From: Basidiobolus meristosporus CBS 931.73 | Taxonomy: Eukaryota > Basidiobolomycota > Basidiobolomycetes > Basidiobolales > Basidiobolaceae | Length of the DNA: 20,416 nt | Reading direction: 5' to 3' | NCBI GenBank assembly: GCA_002104905.1 | Contig: MCFE01001006.1 | Location: 1 to 20,416 of the forward strand | Part shown: positions 19,256-20,416 of the stretch, piece by piece | How positions within the stretch are numbered: position 1 is the stretch's first letter | How the letters are laid out: every line of letters begins with the position of its first letter | Program-made: the position numbers and the translations under genes | Notes under the pieces: model-generated | Databases searched by the model: none | The model's input: the letters and a program-made list of their open reading frames with translations, nothing else | What the model was told of the DNA's origin: nothing

Positions 19256-19606
19256 TGTTGTAAGAGTCTTGGAGATATTGGAAGTGATTGGGAGAACAAG
19301 TAGATTATGTGGTTTTTCACTTAATGATTTATTGAATGTAAAGGTAGTATTTATACTTTTACATGGTCTTGGCATTACAAACACGTAGAATAGGTTAAGG
19401 AAGGTCCCAAGAACATGTGTGCAAAGTTTGGGGCTGTTTGGACAATCTTTGAGAATTTTCATGTTCTGGGTACCTGGTATTTTGGTGAAAATATTCTAAG
19501 TAAATCCCGACAAGGAATTTGGTCAGTATTCTCTAGGATTTGAAGGTGATGATCTAAGTGACTAAGTTAGGTGAATATTTAGGTGGAAATACGAATTTTT
19601 ACAACA
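19256..19606 (-). repeat. 5' LTR of the young element
   Basis: It is 351 bp long, with TATAAAT at 19355-19349 and AATAAA at 19333-19328 on the minus strand. Transcription of the element would begin just downstream of this TATA. It is identical to the 3' LTR except at 19434. Confidence 0.96.
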
Positions 19607-19611
19607 GAAGG
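19607..19611 (+). repeat. right target-site duplication GAAGG
   Basis: GAAGG directly follows the CAACA end of the young element and matches 14913-14917. One copy restores the reading frame of the older element. Confidence 0.95.
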
Positions 19612-19929
19612 AACTATCCAAGTAAACCTTAGAAGCAGTGAAGGAAACCATACACTGACCTTTAAAGAAGTACTCTATATACCAGAAATAGCCAAGAACA
19701 TACTATCTGTAAGAAAGGCCACAGCAGAAGGACTCAGTTTCAGCTTTGACAATTCTGGATGCAGGATCACTGATCAGAATGGTGCCCATATTGCTTTGAG
19801 TATCAGAGATCAGAATCTATACATGTTGACTTATATTCCATCATATCTGGAGGCCAATATAAGTAACTTAAATGAAGAAACACCAATGCTTTGGCACAGG
19901 AAATTTGAGCACATCAGTTTTTGTTATGA
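19612..19929 (+). pseudogene. older Copia element, continuation (protease to pre-integrase)
   Basis: The frame runs without a stop from TIQVNLRSSEGNH through LWHRKFEHISF and parallels about residues 320-432 of the young polyprotein. Similarity ends near 19929, and a TAG at 19930-19932 follows in unrelated sequence. The pre-integrase Gly-His of the young copy is changed (FEH for FGH). Confidence 0.88.
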
Positions 19930-20416
19930 ATAGACACAAGGTAGGAGAGTAGAGCTAGGCAAGGCAGGACCAGGAAAGGACTTAGGTATGGATCAACAAG
20001 GCAAGGTGGATTTCCAAGGCAAGGCTGTTTATTCAAGACCTGTGTTTATCAGACTGAGGAATACTTAAGGGGGGATAGGACTATATATACTTTTTGGCTA
20101 TACTGATGCCAAGAGATATTAGCTAATACTAATGGGGTTGTGAGGTGAGGCACAGCAGCAGTGCTGAGGATAATAATATAGAAGGCAAGGCACTGAGACA
20201 GGATGGGGAAATGGATTGGGTCACCTGATCATGTGACTAAGTCATGTGACCTGGTATTTCCATATATGGTACTGGACTATGAAAACTACAATGAGAAGCT
20301 TCCATGGAATGTTCCATTGTGTAACAATGGTTTGGAATGCTCAGGAGCTTTCTGGAAGGTGGTAGAAGGTTCCAGAAGGAATCTCTTAGAAATTGAGCTA
20401 GGAAGCTGAAACTTGG
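19930..20416. other. repeat-rich DNA beyond the truncated element
   Basis: No gene is visible. The heptamer GGCAAGG recurs at 19958, 20000, 20018 and 20184. An inverted arrangement between 20219 and 20251 has GGTCAC at one end and GTGACC at the other, with two CATGTGAC copies and TGACTAAGTCA in the middle. A TATATATA-like run lies near 20082. The look is that of an LTR or promoter-like piece of another mobile element, but no boundary can be set within the window. Confidence 0.4.

Larger units (their letters stand above)
14918..19606 (-). mobile_element. full-length young Ty1/Copia LTR retrotransposon
   Basis: The element is 4689 bp and lies in minus orientation. In its own sense the order is 5' LTR (19606-19256), PBS (19255-19244), one long Gag-Pol frame (19251-15280), polypurine tract (15277-15269) and 3' LTR (15268-14918). 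Both ends carry TGTTG...CAACA termini, and the flanks are a perfect GAAGG duplication. The two LTRs differ at one base in 351 (15096 versus 19434), so insertion was recent. All coding and cis parts needed for autonomous movement are present. It inserted into an older copy of its own family. Confidence 0.97.
13581..19929 (+). mobile_element. older, decayed Ty1/Copia element, interrupted by a younger copy
   Basis: The 5' LTR is 13581-13928, followed by an intact PBS and a gag/protease region broken by stops and a frameshift. The coding region stops at 14917, where a younger copy of the same family sits, and resumes at 19612 in the same frame (VGEG, then TIQVNLRSS). Similarity to the young element ends near 19929, in the pre-integrase segment. 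Integrase, reverse transcriptase, RNase H and the 3' LTR are absent. The element was therefore truncated by deletion or rearrangement. It cannot be autonomous. Confidence 0.9.

Overview
This window looks like a piece of a fungal nuclear chromosome. The evidence is spliced genes with short introns (53-72 nt, plus one of 163 nt), CTAAC or TACTAAC-type branch points, AATAAA signals, a fungal-type secreted M64 peptidase and a Ty1/Copia retrotransposon. The lineage cannot be fixed from sequence alone. A LINS1 orthologue next to UBC13 would fit an early-diverging fungus or a basidiomycete, but I hold that loosely.

Layout. 1-2111: no convincing gene, but degenerate TTAGGG-like repeats and one perfect hairpin. 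2112-3648 (-): a three-exon bHLH-leucine-zipper transcription factor of 435 aa. 3649-5385: intergenic, with two CACGTG E-boxes. 5386-7143 (-): a seven-exon LINS1 (protein Lines homologue) gene of about 470 aa. 7144-7935: divergent intergenic region ending in two CCCTAACC units just before the next gene. 7936-8565 (+): four-exon UBC13, the K63-chain ubiquitin-conjugating E2. 9490-11211 (+): intronless secreted M64-family metallopeptidase. 11212-13580: AT-richer, gene-poor DNA with possible coding relics. 13581-19929: nested retrotransposons. 19930-20416: repeat-rich DNA past the broken end of the older element.

The most informative structure is the nest. An older, decayed Copia element (plus orientation, 5' LTR at 13581-13928) was split by a young, full-length element of the same family in minus orientation (14918-19606). 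The young copy has 351-bp LTRs differing at one base, a perfect 5-bp target duplication (GAAGG), a PBS, a polypurine tract and one uninterrupted Gag-Pol frame of about 1323 codons with all expected catalytic residues. Its 12-nt PBS matches the anticodon region of initiator tRNA-Met rather than the tRNA 3' end. This is the half-tRNA priming known from Drosophila copia and yeast Ty5, and the first in-frame ATG of Gag lies inside the PBS.

The four host genes have unrelated roles (transcription, Lines protein, ubiquitin signalling/DNA damage tolerance, extracellular proteolysis). I see no operon-like or cluster logic linking them. All exon boundaries were inferred by eye from splice signals, frame and family conservation.
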